Source of the DNA: an uncultured Eubacterium sp.
GTDB taxonomy: Bacteria > Bacillota > Clostridia > Eubacteriales > Eubacteriaceae
Direction: 5' to 3'
DNA length: 5,626 nucleotides
Assembly (NCBI GenBank): GCA_902784045.1
Contig: CACZTE010000002.1
Coordinates: 1-5,626, forward strand
Shown here one piece after another: positions 1-5,541 of the stretch. Numbering within the stretch: position 1 is the first letter of the stretch; every line of letters begins with the position of its first letter. The position numbers and the translations under genes are program-made. Below the pieces are notes generated by a model. The model searched no databases. It was given only the letters and a program-made list of their open reading frames with translations, and had not been told where the DNA came from.

Positions 1-228
1 GTGATCATTCTTCTTGTAGCCATTTAATTTCCTTTCGAAGCTCGTCACGGCGTCCGCGATTTCGTGGTGGTTCACCGTCATTTCGTTGAAGGTGTTCCAG
101 TACACTTTGTCATAGAGAACGCCGCGCAAATAAATCTCTGTGCAAAACAGCCCGGTCGCTTGCTCTTTTACCGAGTAGACCGTGTTGCCTGCCGCGGTGT
201 TATTTTGAATAAATTTGAAAGTAATCAT
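1..228 (-). CDS. Unknown protein, 3' end outside window (partial)
   Basis: This is a leftward reading frame of 76 codons that stays open to the window edge, so the C-terminus is missing. The protein begins MITFKFIQNN and contains an aromatic-rich stretch around residues 33-46 (YLRGVLYDKVYWNT), followed by what looks like an amphipathic helix. I do not recognise a family and see no signal peptide, membrane segment or catalytic motif. It lies 49 bp downstream of the stop of the preceding leftward gene and is probably the fifth gene of that operon. The start is uncertain: the ATG at 228 has only a weak AAAGAA-type sequence before it, and the frame stays open upstream to a TTG near 264. Reading frame and strand are fairly secure because codon use is GC-rich at third positions like the neighbours. 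Function is unknown. Confidence 0.6.
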   Translation of the reverse strand, partial: MITFKFIQNNTAAGNTVYSVKEQATGLFCTEIYLRGVLYDKVYWNTFNEMTVNHHEIADAVTSFERKLNGYKKNDH

Positions 229-277
229 TTCTTTTTTTGAAAAATTGCTATATAATGAAAGCGCCAAATGCTTTTTC

Positions 278-628
278 TTAAGAGTCCCCATTTTCTCTGG
301 AATCAGCTTTTGGCTTTTTGAGTACGATTTTGACGGAGTCTTTGACGGGCGTCGTCCGCATATACTCCTCGTAAAGCTCGGGATAATCTTCGCGGAAGCG
401 GTTGACGTCAAAGGTCACGCGGTATGATTTCGGCGAGTACGCGAGACTTAAATATTCGGATTCGATGGATTTTAAGTCATTGGTTATCATTTCTTTTTTG
501 ATCGCCCGGCGAACTTTGTTGTACCGGTCTTTCGCGGTTTGCGTGTTTTTGAGATACTGTATCACCTGGTGTTCGAGGTCGGTGTTAAACTCGGAATAAC
601 CGTTATTGTTCACAATCAATGTTGCCAT
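278..628 (-). CDS. Small phage-like protein of unknown function
   Basis: The gene encodes 116 residues starting MATLIVNNNG. The ATG at 628 is preferred over one 33 bp upstream because an AAAAGGAGT ribosome binding site (635-643) sits just ahead of it. The start lies inside the upstream gene, giving a 26-bp overlap that suggests translational coupling. The protein is soluble and highly charged. Residues about 20-60 are predicted helical and rich in Lys and Arg. The C-terminal part has a compact motif (VTFDVNRFREDYPELYEEYM) followed by KDSVKIVLKK. That FDxxxFxxDxPELYxxY...SVKIxLK pattern is, from memory, seen in short genes of Firmicutes prophages and integrative elements; I cannot name the family. 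The last residues (KADSRENGDS) look disordered. A nucleic-acid-related accessory role is only a guess. Confidence 0.72.
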   Translation of the reverse strand: MATLIVNNNGYSEFNTDLEHQVIQYLKNTQTAKDRYNKVRRAIKKEMITNDLKSIESEYLSLAYSPKSYRVTFDVNRFREDYPELYEEYMRTTPVKDSVKIVLKKPKADSRENGDS

Positions 629-899
629 ATTTGGACTCCTTTTCTTTTCGCATGTTTTCAAATTCGCGTTCTAATTCTTGTTGGCGGTCTTTGATTCGCC
701 ATTCGTATCCGCAGGGGTCAAGAAAATTGATGATGGCGTCCAGCCTTTTCGCGCCTTCGCCGTCTAACCTTAAAGCGCATCCGTCCCATGTGAGATCGCT
801 ATGAGAGAGATAAATCATTTTCACGCTGTCGAGAATCGCCGCTTTTACTTCTAAGTCGACGCGTTTTTCAACGCTGATTGTGGTTTTCTTTTTGCTCAT
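603..899 (-). CDS. Small protein of unknown function, paralogue of upstream gene
   Basis: The gene encodes 98 residues. The ATG at 899 overlaps the TGA of the preceding gene as ATGA, and GAGGAG lies 7-8 nt ahead of it inside that gene, so the two are very probably co-translated. The N-terminus (TTISVEKRVDLEV) has the ITIPxEEY-like opening common in small phage-cassette proteins. A central segment (residues about 42-67) is followed by a strongly charged C-terminal helix (RIKDRQQELEREFENMRKEKE), likely a coiled coil. The protein aligns over most of its length with the product of the next gene upstream, with about a two-residue gap, sharing I-x-[VI]-E at the start, [DE]-S in the first helix and a LxxxxxxxxxxxxIxxF/YxxP segment. 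This points to an old tandem duplication. No enzymatic motif is visible. Confidence 0.72.
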   Translation of the reverse strand: MSKKKTTISVEKRVDLEVKAAILDSVKMIYLSHSDLTWDGCALRLDGEGAKRLDAIINFLDPCGYEWRIKDRQQELEREFENMRKEKESKYGNIDCEQ

Positions 900-1141
900 C
901 TTTCATCTCCTCTTTCTTGAATTTTCGCTTCCGTAATCGCGTAGAAAATATCGGGTTTAAAATACTTAATCAAGTGGATGATTTGCTCTTTGCCGTCAAG
1001 GGTCATCTCAAGGGTGGGTTTTTCGCCGTAAGCGCTGAGTCGGCAGTTTTCGTAAAACGCTCGGCAAATGCTTTCCATCCATTTTTCTGTAACGACTAAA
1101 CGTGTGTGCTCTTCAATTGGAATTGTGATATTTTTTGACAT
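896..1141 (-). CDS. Small protein of unknown function (ITIPxEE type)
   Basis: The gene encodes 81 residues beginning MSKNITIPIEEHTRL. A textbook AGGAGG ribosome binding site stands ahead of the ATG at 1141, and the gene starts 9 bp after the stop of the regulator gene. Its stop overlaps the next start by 4 bp (ATGA). The fold looks alpha/beta: a short N-terminal strand, a helix, a beta-rich centre (KPTLEMTLDG), then two helices. It contains two Cys residues but no metal-site pattern. The ITIPxEE opening is frequent in short genes next to Cro-like regulators in clostridial mobile elements, from family memory rather than a search. It is the likely paralogue of the following gene. It could be a DNA-binding accessory or an anti-repressor; nothing in the sequence decides this. 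Confidence 0.72.
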   Translation of the reverse strand: MSKNITIPIEEHTRLVVTEKWMESICRAFYENCRLSAYGEKPTLEMTLDGKEQIIHLIKYFKPDIFYAITEAKIQERGDER

Positions 1142-1150
1142 GTTTTCCTC

Positions 1151-1345
1151 CTATTTTTCAAAAAGACGTTCAATGGATTTGTTAGTTCTTAGTGCTTTTT
1201 TCAGTAGAATCGCTTCATCTAGCATAAAAGGCGCTCTTCCGTTGATTTTCGCGTTGACCGTTTGCGTTGTACATCCGAGTATCGCGGCAACATGATGTTG
1301 TTTAAAGTGCTTTTTTTCGAGCTCTTGCCGAAGATTCTCAAACAT
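1151..1345 (-). CDS. Cro/XRE-type helix-turn-helix transcriptional regulator
   Basis: A 64-residue protein made of little more than one helix-turn-helix domain. The HTH spans about residues 15-35 (KQHHVAAILGCTTQTVNAKI), with Gly24 at the turn and TTQTVNAKI as the recognition helix. It is followed by the NGRxPFxLDEAxxLKKAL segment that is characteristic of short phage XRE/Cro-like regulators. There is no dimerisation, protease or ligand domain, so it probably binds as a small homodimer like Cro. An AAAGGAG site precedes the ATG at 1345. It is the first gene of the leftward operon, about 36 nt from the inferred transcription start. The palindrome at 1423-1442 between this promoter and the rightward promoter is a natural candidate for its operator (inference). 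The HTH assignment is strong; the regulated genes are not known. Confidence 0.88.
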   Translation of the reverse strand: MFENLRQELEKKHFKQHHVAAILGCTTQTVNAKINGRAPFMLDEAILLKKALRTNKSIERLFEK

Positions 1346-1388
1346 TTTTGATGCTCCTTTCGATTAGTCTCTATCAGCTGACGACTAT

Positions 1389-1417
1389 ATTATGTCATGT
1401 TTTTAATTATTTTGCAA
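1389..1417 (-). promoter_or_regulatory. Leftward sigma-A promoter of the five-gene operon
   Basis: On the minus strand a -35 box TTGCAA (1412-1417) and a -10 box CATAAT (1389-1394) are separated by 17 bp. A TG one base ahead of the -10 box makes it an extended -10. Transcription would begin near 1382, leaving a leader of about 36 nt before the regulator gene. The -35 box is 5 bp from the edge of the 20-bp palindrome. Confidence 0.65.
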
Positions 1418-1422
1418 CAAAG

Positions 1423-1442
1423 AAATTCATGTACATGAATTT
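1423..1442. promoter_or_regulatory. Perfect 20-bp palindrome, probable operator
   Basis: AAATTCATGTACATGAATTT is perfectly self-complementary over all 20 bases. It lies between the -35 boxes of the leftward and rightward promoters (5 bp from one, 11 bp from the other), so a bound protein could control both. A further TCATGT half-site lies 32 bp away at 1395-1400, next to the leftward -10 box. The adjacent Cro-like regulator is the obvious candidate binder, but this is inferred from position only. Confidence 0.6.
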
Positions 1443-1453
1443 TTTTGCATCTC

Positions 1454-1482
1454 TTGATTTTCCCTACTGATTGATATATAAT
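1454..1482 (+). promoter_or_regulatory. Rightward sigma-A promoter of the DUF1659/DUF2922 operon
   Basis: A -35 box TTGATT (1454-1459) and a perfect -10 box TATAAT (1477-1482) are 17 bp apart. Transcription would begin near 1489, right at a 10-bp palindrome TAAGATCTTA (1490-1499) that could form part of an operator or a small leader hairpin. The leader to the first gene is about 40 nt. Confidence 0.8.
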
Positions 1483-1528
1483 AAGCGTGTAAGATCTTAT
1501 AAATTTTAAGGAAAAGGAGATGAAACTC

Positions 1529-1750
1529 ATGGCAATGCAATCTACTCTTGCGTCTTGCTCTCTTCGCATGACTGACAATTATGGCGTTATGGATGGTAAG
1601 GAAGTTGTTAAAACGCATACCTACAACAAAATCCGCACCGCCGCGGCCGACAGCGAAATTTGGGCCCTTGCCCGAGCGATTGACGGTCTGACTCAGCCCA
1701 CCACTGACGCGGTGTACGCCGTGCGTGTGAGCGCCTTAACCGAGTCCTAA
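1529..1750 (+). CDS. DUF1659 family protein
   Basis: A 73-residue protein. The ATG at 1529 is chosen because AAAGGAG ends 9 nt ahead of it; an in-frame ATG at 1520 touches that site and is unlikely to be used. The sequence has the DUF1659 layout: an N-terminal strand (SCSLRMTDN), a DGKEVVKTHTYNKIRTAA segment in which a GK-type turn precedes the [KY]xxI core, a helix (DSEIWALARAIDGL), and a final strand (AVYAVRVSALTES). Members are typically about 70 residues and of unknown function. In Firmicutes they usually sit next to a DUF2922 gene, and often near a short YvrJ-type gene. That pairing holds here: a DUF2922 gene follows after 50 bp. No YvrJ-like gene is seen. The product is probably cytoplasmic. 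Family call is from recalled pattern, not a search. Confidence 0.82.
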   Translation: MAMQSTLASCSLRMTDNYGVMDGKEVVKTHTYNKIRTAAADSEIWALARAIDGLTQPTTDAVYAVRVSALTES

Positions 1751-1800
1751 GCTTGGTTATTTGTTTCTATCGGCAATAAGGAAAAGAAAGGAGAAATGTG

Positions 1801-2031
1801 ATGGCAACGAAAGTAACGAAGGTGTTAAAAACTCAGTTTACCTGCGAAAACGGCGAAGAGATGTCCGTGAATTTGGACAGCTACAAAGAGGACATCACCG
1901 ATTCTGAAATTCAGAGCGGTGTGGAAGCCATGCTCGCCAGCGGCGCTTTAGCCTCCGGCGGCGCGGCTGCCGTGGCCGCCATCGGCGCGCAGAAGATTGA
2001 AACCACCTCGACTGATGTGGTCTTTATCTAA
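1801..2031 (+). CDS. DUF2922 family protein
   Basis: A 76-residue protein. The ATG at 1801 has AAAGGAG 7 nt ahead; the frame could also open one codon earlier at a GTG, which is less likely. The sequence follows the DUF2922 pattern: LKTQFTCENGEEMSVNLDSYKEDIT (a beta hairpin then the PKxDLT-like segment), a helix (DSEIQSGVEAMLASGAL), and a closing strand (IGAQKIETTSTDVVFI). The middle is unusually Ala/Gly-rich (residues about 50-64), where relatives generally have a more polar loop (inference from memory). Such proteins are short, cytoplasmic and of unknown function. It is co-transcribed with the DUF1659 gene and the operon ends at the terminator 35 bp downstream. Confidence 0.82.
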   Translation: MATKVTKVLKTQFTCENGEEMSVNLDSYKEDITDSEIQSGVEAMLASGALASGGAAAVAAIGAQKIETTSTDVVFI

Positions 2032-2065
2032 TGTTTGTACGGCAGATTGATTCAATTTTTGTTCA

Positions 2066-2095
2066 AGCGGCAGAGCGATCTGCCGCTATTCTTTT
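2066..2095 (+). terminator. Intrinsic terminator of the DUF1659/DUF2922 operon
   Basis: A perfect 9-bp stem (AGCGGCAGA with TCTGCCGCT) closes on a GCGA tetraloop and is followed by ATTCTTTT. It lies 35 bp after the DUF2922 stop codon and isolates this operon from the next gene. Confidence 0.88.
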
Positions 2096-2244
2096 AGGGT
2101 GATACGAAAGCCCTTTCATTTCTCGCTACTTATATAATGTGTTGAGGATTGGAAAAGTCCCACGTTTTGAAGAAAATTAATTAAAAATTAAGGAAAGAGG
2201 AGAGGGAAAAGAAAAAACTAACAGTTTTGAATTGATAGATTGTC

Positions 2245-2273
2245 GTGACATTCATCTGAAAGTCATTTATAAT
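2245..2273 (+). promoter_or_regulatory. Promoter of the restriction-modification gene
   Basis: GTGACA (2245-2250) and a perfect TATAAT (2268-2273) are 17 bp apart, close to the sigma-A consensus, with an AT-rich stretch upstream (2171-2190). Transcription would begin near 2280, giving a leader of about 39 nt. A small inverted repeat AAAACT-AAC-AGTTTT (2214-2228) lies 16 bp upstream of the -35 box and might be a weak operator. The promoter lies inside the longest possible reading frame, which supports the downstream ATG at 2319 as the true start. Confidence 0.78.
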
Positions 2274-2318
2274 AGACGTATCCATGAAATTAAACCAACC
2301 ACGCAGGAGGACGACGGC

Positions 2319-5069
2319 ATGGCTTACGATAAAAAGAAAATGGCGGATTTTGCCGCGCGATGGCAGGGGAAGGGCTACGAAAAAGGCGAGACGCAACAAT
2401 TCTGGTTGCAACTGCTCAAAGCCCTTGACTATTCCCACGCGGACGATGTGATATTTGAGCATCATTTGCCGTCCGGCGGATTCATTGACGTGTGGATTCG
2501 CGACGCCAATGTGCTCATCGAGCAAAAATCCTACGGCATTGACCTCGATAAACCCGAACCGCGGCAAGGCGTGATGAAGACGCCCCTCGTGCAGGCCCTC
2601 GATTATGTGGACGAACTGCCGCGCCCTGAACAGCCCCGGTATGTGGTCACTTGCAATTTCGGGACATTTCGCGTGTATGACCGTGACCAATACAACAAAA
2701 GTCAGCTCGCGGACAACGCCTTTGAGTTTACCCTTGAGGAATTGGCTGGGCACCCCGAATACATGGACTTTATCGTCGACCCGAAAAACAGCCGCTTGGA
2801 GAAAGAAAAACAAGTCTCCATTCAAGCCGGGGAGCTCATCGGCAAGCTCTACGACATGATGCGCGAGGGCTATATCGACCCCGATGCCGAGGCGTCCATG
2901 CACGCCCTCAACGTGCTGTGCGTCCGGCTGGTGTTCTGCCTGTATTGCGAAGACGCGGATTTATTTGAAAAAGATTCTTTTCTGCACTATCTGAAAGACG
3001 TGCCGGCCGGTCAATTCCGCACCGCCCTCAAACGCCTGTTTAAAGCGCTGGACACCGATATCCCAGGCCGTGACCCTTATGACATTGACATCAAAAACTT
3101 TCCCTATGTCAACGGCGGGCTCTTTCATGAAGAAATTGAAGTGCCCAACTTCACCGAGGAAGCCAAGCGGTTTCTGCTGGAGGAAGTCGCCGCGCCGGTG
3201 AACTGGTCGCAGATTTCCCCGACGATTTTCGGCGGGATATTTGAGTCCACCTTAAACCCCGACACACGCCGAAAAGGCGGCATGCACTACACCTCTCCGG
3301 AAAACATTCACAAGGTGATTGACCCGCTGTTTTTGGATGACCTCAAGGTCGAATTCGCCGCCATTAAAAACGCCGAGGGCATCACGCCCCGCAAGCGCAA
3401 AAACGCCCTGACACGCTTTCACGCCAAACTCTGCGGGCTCAAATTTTTTGACCCGGCCTGCGGTAGCGGTAATTTTCTCACCGAGACCTATATCTGTCTG
3501 CGCAAATTGGAAGACGCGGTGCTGGGCGAGTTGCGGCAGGGGCAGACCGGCTTCGGCTTTATTGAGGAAGAAGCCATGGGCAACCGTGTGAGCCTGAATC
3601 AATTTTACGGCATCGAGATTAACGATTTTGCCGTGAAGGTGGCCGAGTCCGCGCTGTGGATCAGCCGCTTAAAAGCCAACGGCGAGACATCGATGTTTTA
3701 CGAAGGCGGCGGAGATGATTTTCCGCTGAATGAAGCCGCGACGATTGTGGAAGGAAACGCGCTGCGGATGAACTGGAACGATGTGCTGCTCGCCTATGAT
3801 TGCTCGTATATTATGGGGAATCCGCCGTTTATCGGATATTCGAATCACAGCAAGGAACAGCAAGCTGACCGGGCTTCCATTTTCGGCAAAGTGAAAACTG
3901 TTGATTATGTTGCGTGTTGGTATTGGAAGGCAGCGGATTATATGGAAGGATCCCCAATTCGCGCCGCTTTTGTCTCTACCAATTCTATTTGTCAAGGCCA
4001 ACAGGTTGAACCAATTTGGAAACCGCTATTTGACAGAGGTTTTCATATTGATTTTGCATGGCAGACTTTCGTTTGGAATAACGAAGCATCTGACAAAGCC
4101 CATGTGCATGTGGTGATTGTTGGATTTTCTAAACAGTACAGGGAAGAAAAAATACTGTATACCGAAGACGGCGCGGCCCATCCTGCTAATATTAACGCGT
4201 ATCTTACTTCTGCGCCAAATGTGTTCGTTGACAAACATTCTAAACCGTTGTGTGACGTTCCGCCTATGGTGCGAGGTTGTCAGCCGACAGACGGCGGTCA
4301 CTTACTCATGACGACAGAGGAAAAAGACGCGCTTATCGCGTCTGAACCATCCGCTGCAAAATGGATAAAACCATTTTCCATGGGTGCCGAGTTTATTAAA
4401 GGCCAAGAGCGATGGTGTCTGTGGCTTGTAGGAATCACGCCTGAAGAACTGGAAGCTATGCCGCTTGTCAAGGCGCGTGTTGAAGCGGTGAGGGAAAAAC
4501 GACTTGCAAGTACAAAAGCCGCGACTGTAAAAAAAGCCCAAACACCTTGGTTGTTCGACGAAATACGTGAATGTGGAGATATTTATATCGGTCTCCCTTC
4601 TGTTTCATCAGAACGTCGTGTTTATATACCAATTGGTTTTGTCAAGAATAAAATGATTCCTGGAAATAAGCTCTATTTTGTAAATAGTGATTCTAAGTAT
4701 GTGCTTGGCCTACTTATGTCTCAATTTCACAATTCTTGGATGCGTGCTGTTACTGGTAGACTTGAAATGAGATACAACTATGCGAATACCATCGTCTACA
4801 ACAACTTCATTTGGCCTGACCCGTCAGACGACCAGCGAAAGGCCATCGAAACCTGCGCGCAAGCCGTCCTCGATGCCAGAGATAACCATCCCGACGCGTC
4901 CCTTGCCAAACTTTACGACCCTGACCTCATGCCCGCCGACCTTCTCGCCGCCCACCAAGCCCTCGACCGCGCCGTCGAAGCGGCGTACGGCGTCGATTTC
5001 GGCGGTGATGAGGAAAAAATCGTCGCCCATCTGTTTAAACTCTACGCGAAAAAAACCAAAGAGAAATAA
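2319..5069 (+). CDS. MmeI-like Type IIL restriction-modification enzyme (fused nuclease and N6-adenine methyltransferase)
   Basis: A 916-residue single-chain enzyme expected to methylate adenine on one strand of a short asymmetric site and to cut unmodified DNA at a fixed distance downstream, as MmeI (919 residues, TCCRAC, about 20 nt away) does. Domains in order: N-terminal nuclease (about 1-155) with a PD-(D/E)XK site at Asp57, Glu68 and Lys70; helical connector (about 156-300); gamma-class methyltransferase (about 300-600) with motif X GGMHYTSPENI (320-330), motif I DPACGSGNF (378-386), an acidic motif II at GIEIN (431-435) and motif IV NPPF (501-504); target-recognition domain (about 600-830); and a C-terminal helical domain carrying LYDPDLMPADLLAAHQALDR (865-884), a hallmark of this family. 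All catalytic residues look intact. The start is set by CAGGAGG 8 nt before the ATG. The gene stands alone between its own promoter and terminator, with no helicase or separate specificity subunit, so it is not Type I or BREX. Positions 3830-4800 are GC-poor relative to the rest of the gene. Confidence 0.93.
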   Translation: MAYDKKKMADFAARWQGKGYEKGETQQFWLQLLKALDYSHADDVIFEHHLPSGGFIDVWIRDANVLIEQKSYGIDLDKPEPRQGVMKTPLVQALDYVDELPRPEQPRYVVTCNFGTFRVYDRDQYNKSQLADNAFEFTLEELAGHPEYMDFIVDPKNSRLEKEKQVSIQAGELIGKLYDMMREGYIDPDAEASMHALNVLCVRLVFCLYCEDADLFEKDSFLHYLKDVPAGQFRTALKRLFKALDTDIPGRDPYDIDIKNFPYVNGGLFHEEIEVPNFTEEAKRFLLEEVAAPVNWSQISPTIFGGIFESTLNPDTRRKGGMHYTSPENIHKVIDPLFLDDLKVEFAAIKNAEGITPRKRKNALTRFHAKLCGLKFFDPACGSGNFLTETYICLRKLEDAVLGELRQGQTGFGFIEEEAMGNRVSLNQFYGIEINDFAVKVAESALWISRLKANGETSMFYEGGGDDFPLNEAATIVEGNALRMNWNDVLLAYDCSYIMGNPPFIGYSNHSKEQQADRASIFGKVKTVDYVACWYWKAADYMEGSPIRAAFVSTNSICQGQQVEPIWKPLFDRGFHIDFAWQTFVWNNEASDKAHVHVVIVGFSKQYREEKILYTEDGAAHPANINAYLTSAPNVFVDKHSKPLCDVPPMVRGCQPTDGGHLLMTTEEKDALIASEPSAAKWIKPFSMGAEFIKGQERWCLWLVGITPEELEAMPLVKARVEAVREKRLASTKAATVKKAQTPWLFDEIRECGDIYIGLPSVSSERRVYIPIGFVKNKMIPGNKLYFVNSDSKYVLGLLMSQFHNSWMRAVTGRLEMRYNYANTIVYNNFIWPDPSDDQRKAIETCAQAVLDARDNHPDASLAKLYDPDLMPADLLAAHQALDRAVEAAYGVDFGGDEEKIVAHLFKLYAKKTKEK

Positions 5070-5090
5070 CCCCAAATATTTCCTCTTCCC

Positions 5091-5137
5091 CCCGCGCCCG
5101 TCCGCGTCATCACGCCAACGGTCACCGCGGGTTTTTT
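5091..5137 (+). terminator. Intrinsic terminator after the restriction-modification gene
   Basis: An interrupted hairpin begins 22 bp after the stop codon. The basal stem is CCCGCG (5091-5096) with CGCGGG (5126-5131), the middle stem CCGT with ACGG, and the apical stem GCGT with ACGC around a CATC loop, 14 bp in total with two internal loops. Six T residues follow immediately (5132-5137). Confidence 0.8.
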
Positions 5138-5242
5138 AGTCCGTCTTTGAAGGTCGCGGCCATCTCCGATAACCCTTCCCCCTCCCGTTGTAAACGTCTC
5201 TCAAAAAAACCAAAAAAACAGGCGAAAAACCCCCTCGAGCAA

Positions 5243-5271
5243 TGGACAACAGGGCGAAAACCATATAAAAT
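5243..5271 (+). promoter_or_regulatory. Possible promoter with no clear gene downstream
   Basis: TGGACA (5243-5248) and TAAAAT (5266-5271) are 17 bp apart, each one mismatch from consensus. Transcription would start near 5278 and run into the direct repeats and hairpin at 5333-5442. No protein gene follows, so it could drive a small RNA or be a chance match. Confidence 0.3.
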
Positions 5272-5332
5272 AGAGATAACAAAAACCTTTAGACGAGGGC
5301 GGAAACACAGCATGACAAGGCGCCTGTCCCTC

Positions 5333-5351
5333 TCCACCCGCTTCGCTCGAT
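5333..5351 (+). repeat. 19-bp direct repeat, copy 1
   Basis: TCCACCCGCTTCGCTCGAT occurs identically here and exactly 50 bp further right. Its CGCTCG can pair with CGAGCG at 5375-5380, which lies between the two copies. Confidence 0.85.
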
Positions 5352-5382
5352 TGCGCACACGACAATGCGATTGACGAGCGTT

Positions 5383-5401
5383 TCCACCCGCTTCGCTCGA
5401 T
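5383..5401 (+). repeat. 19-bp direct repeat, copy 2
   Basis: Identical to the copy starting at 5333, 50 bp away. Its CGCTCG competes with the first copy for the same CGAGCG at 5375-5380, so two alternative hairpins are possible in RNA. It runs directly into the 42-nt imperfect hairpin on its right. Confidence 0.85.
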
Positions 5402-5442
5402 AAGTTCGCATAAGCCAAATCAAAGATTTGGATGCTCACTTA
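5401..5442. repeat. Imperfect 42-nt inverted repeat (long hairpin)
   Basis: Three stem blocks are nested: TAAGT with ACTTA, GCAT with ATGC, and CCAAATC with GATTTGG around an AAA loop, 16 bp in all with a symmetrical TC/TC internal loop and a 3-nt bulge (AAG). No T-tract follows on either strand, so it is not an ordinary intrinsic terminator. It could be a folded RNA element, a REP-like palindrome or a recombination site. Confidence 0.7.
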
Positions 5443-5524
5443 ATTGAGGGGAGGCAGTGTGCTGCGAAAAGCTATCGGAGAAGAATAATGACCAACGAAG
5501 CCGGACCCACTCATCCAATCAGAA

Positions 5525-5541
5525 ACTCGGCTCAGCCGAGT
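5525..5541. repeat. Short perfect hairpin
   Basis: ACTCGGCTCAGCCGAGT is an inverted repeat with a central C; a 7-bp stem with a TCA loop is likely. There is no T-tract on the plus strand and only a poor one on the minus strand. It abuts the possible insertion-sequence end. Confidence 0.6.

Noticed and set aside
629..661. Upstream ATG (661) for the 116-residue phage-like protein
   Set aside because: The extra residues MKTCEKKRSPN are encoded across the ribosome binding site of the better ATG at 628.
2232..2318. N-terminal extension of the restriction-modification protein from a TTG at 2232
   Set aside because: The promoter boxes (2245-2273) lie inside it, there is no ribosome binding site at a useful distance, and CAGGAGG sits correctly before the ATG at 2319.
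2181..2903. 240-codon open frame on the minus strand
   Set aside because: It is antisense to the N-terminal part of the restriction-modification gene, has no ribosome binding site or family-like sequence, and results from the GC-rich third positions of the real gene.
2319..5069. BREX PglX, DISARM or Type I HsdM methyltransferase
   Set aside because: The length, intact N-terminal nuclease motif, C-terminal LYDPDLMP signature and lack of partner genes fit the MmeI family instead.
5333..5401. CRISPR array
   Set aside because: Only two copies of a 19-bp repeat are present, with no further units and no cas genes.
5122..5439. 105-codon open frame on the minus strand at the right end
   Set aside because: Its start lacks a ribosome binding site, the composition (runs of Arg, Phe, Cys) is not protein-like, and it covers the terminator, the direct repeats and part of the hairpin.
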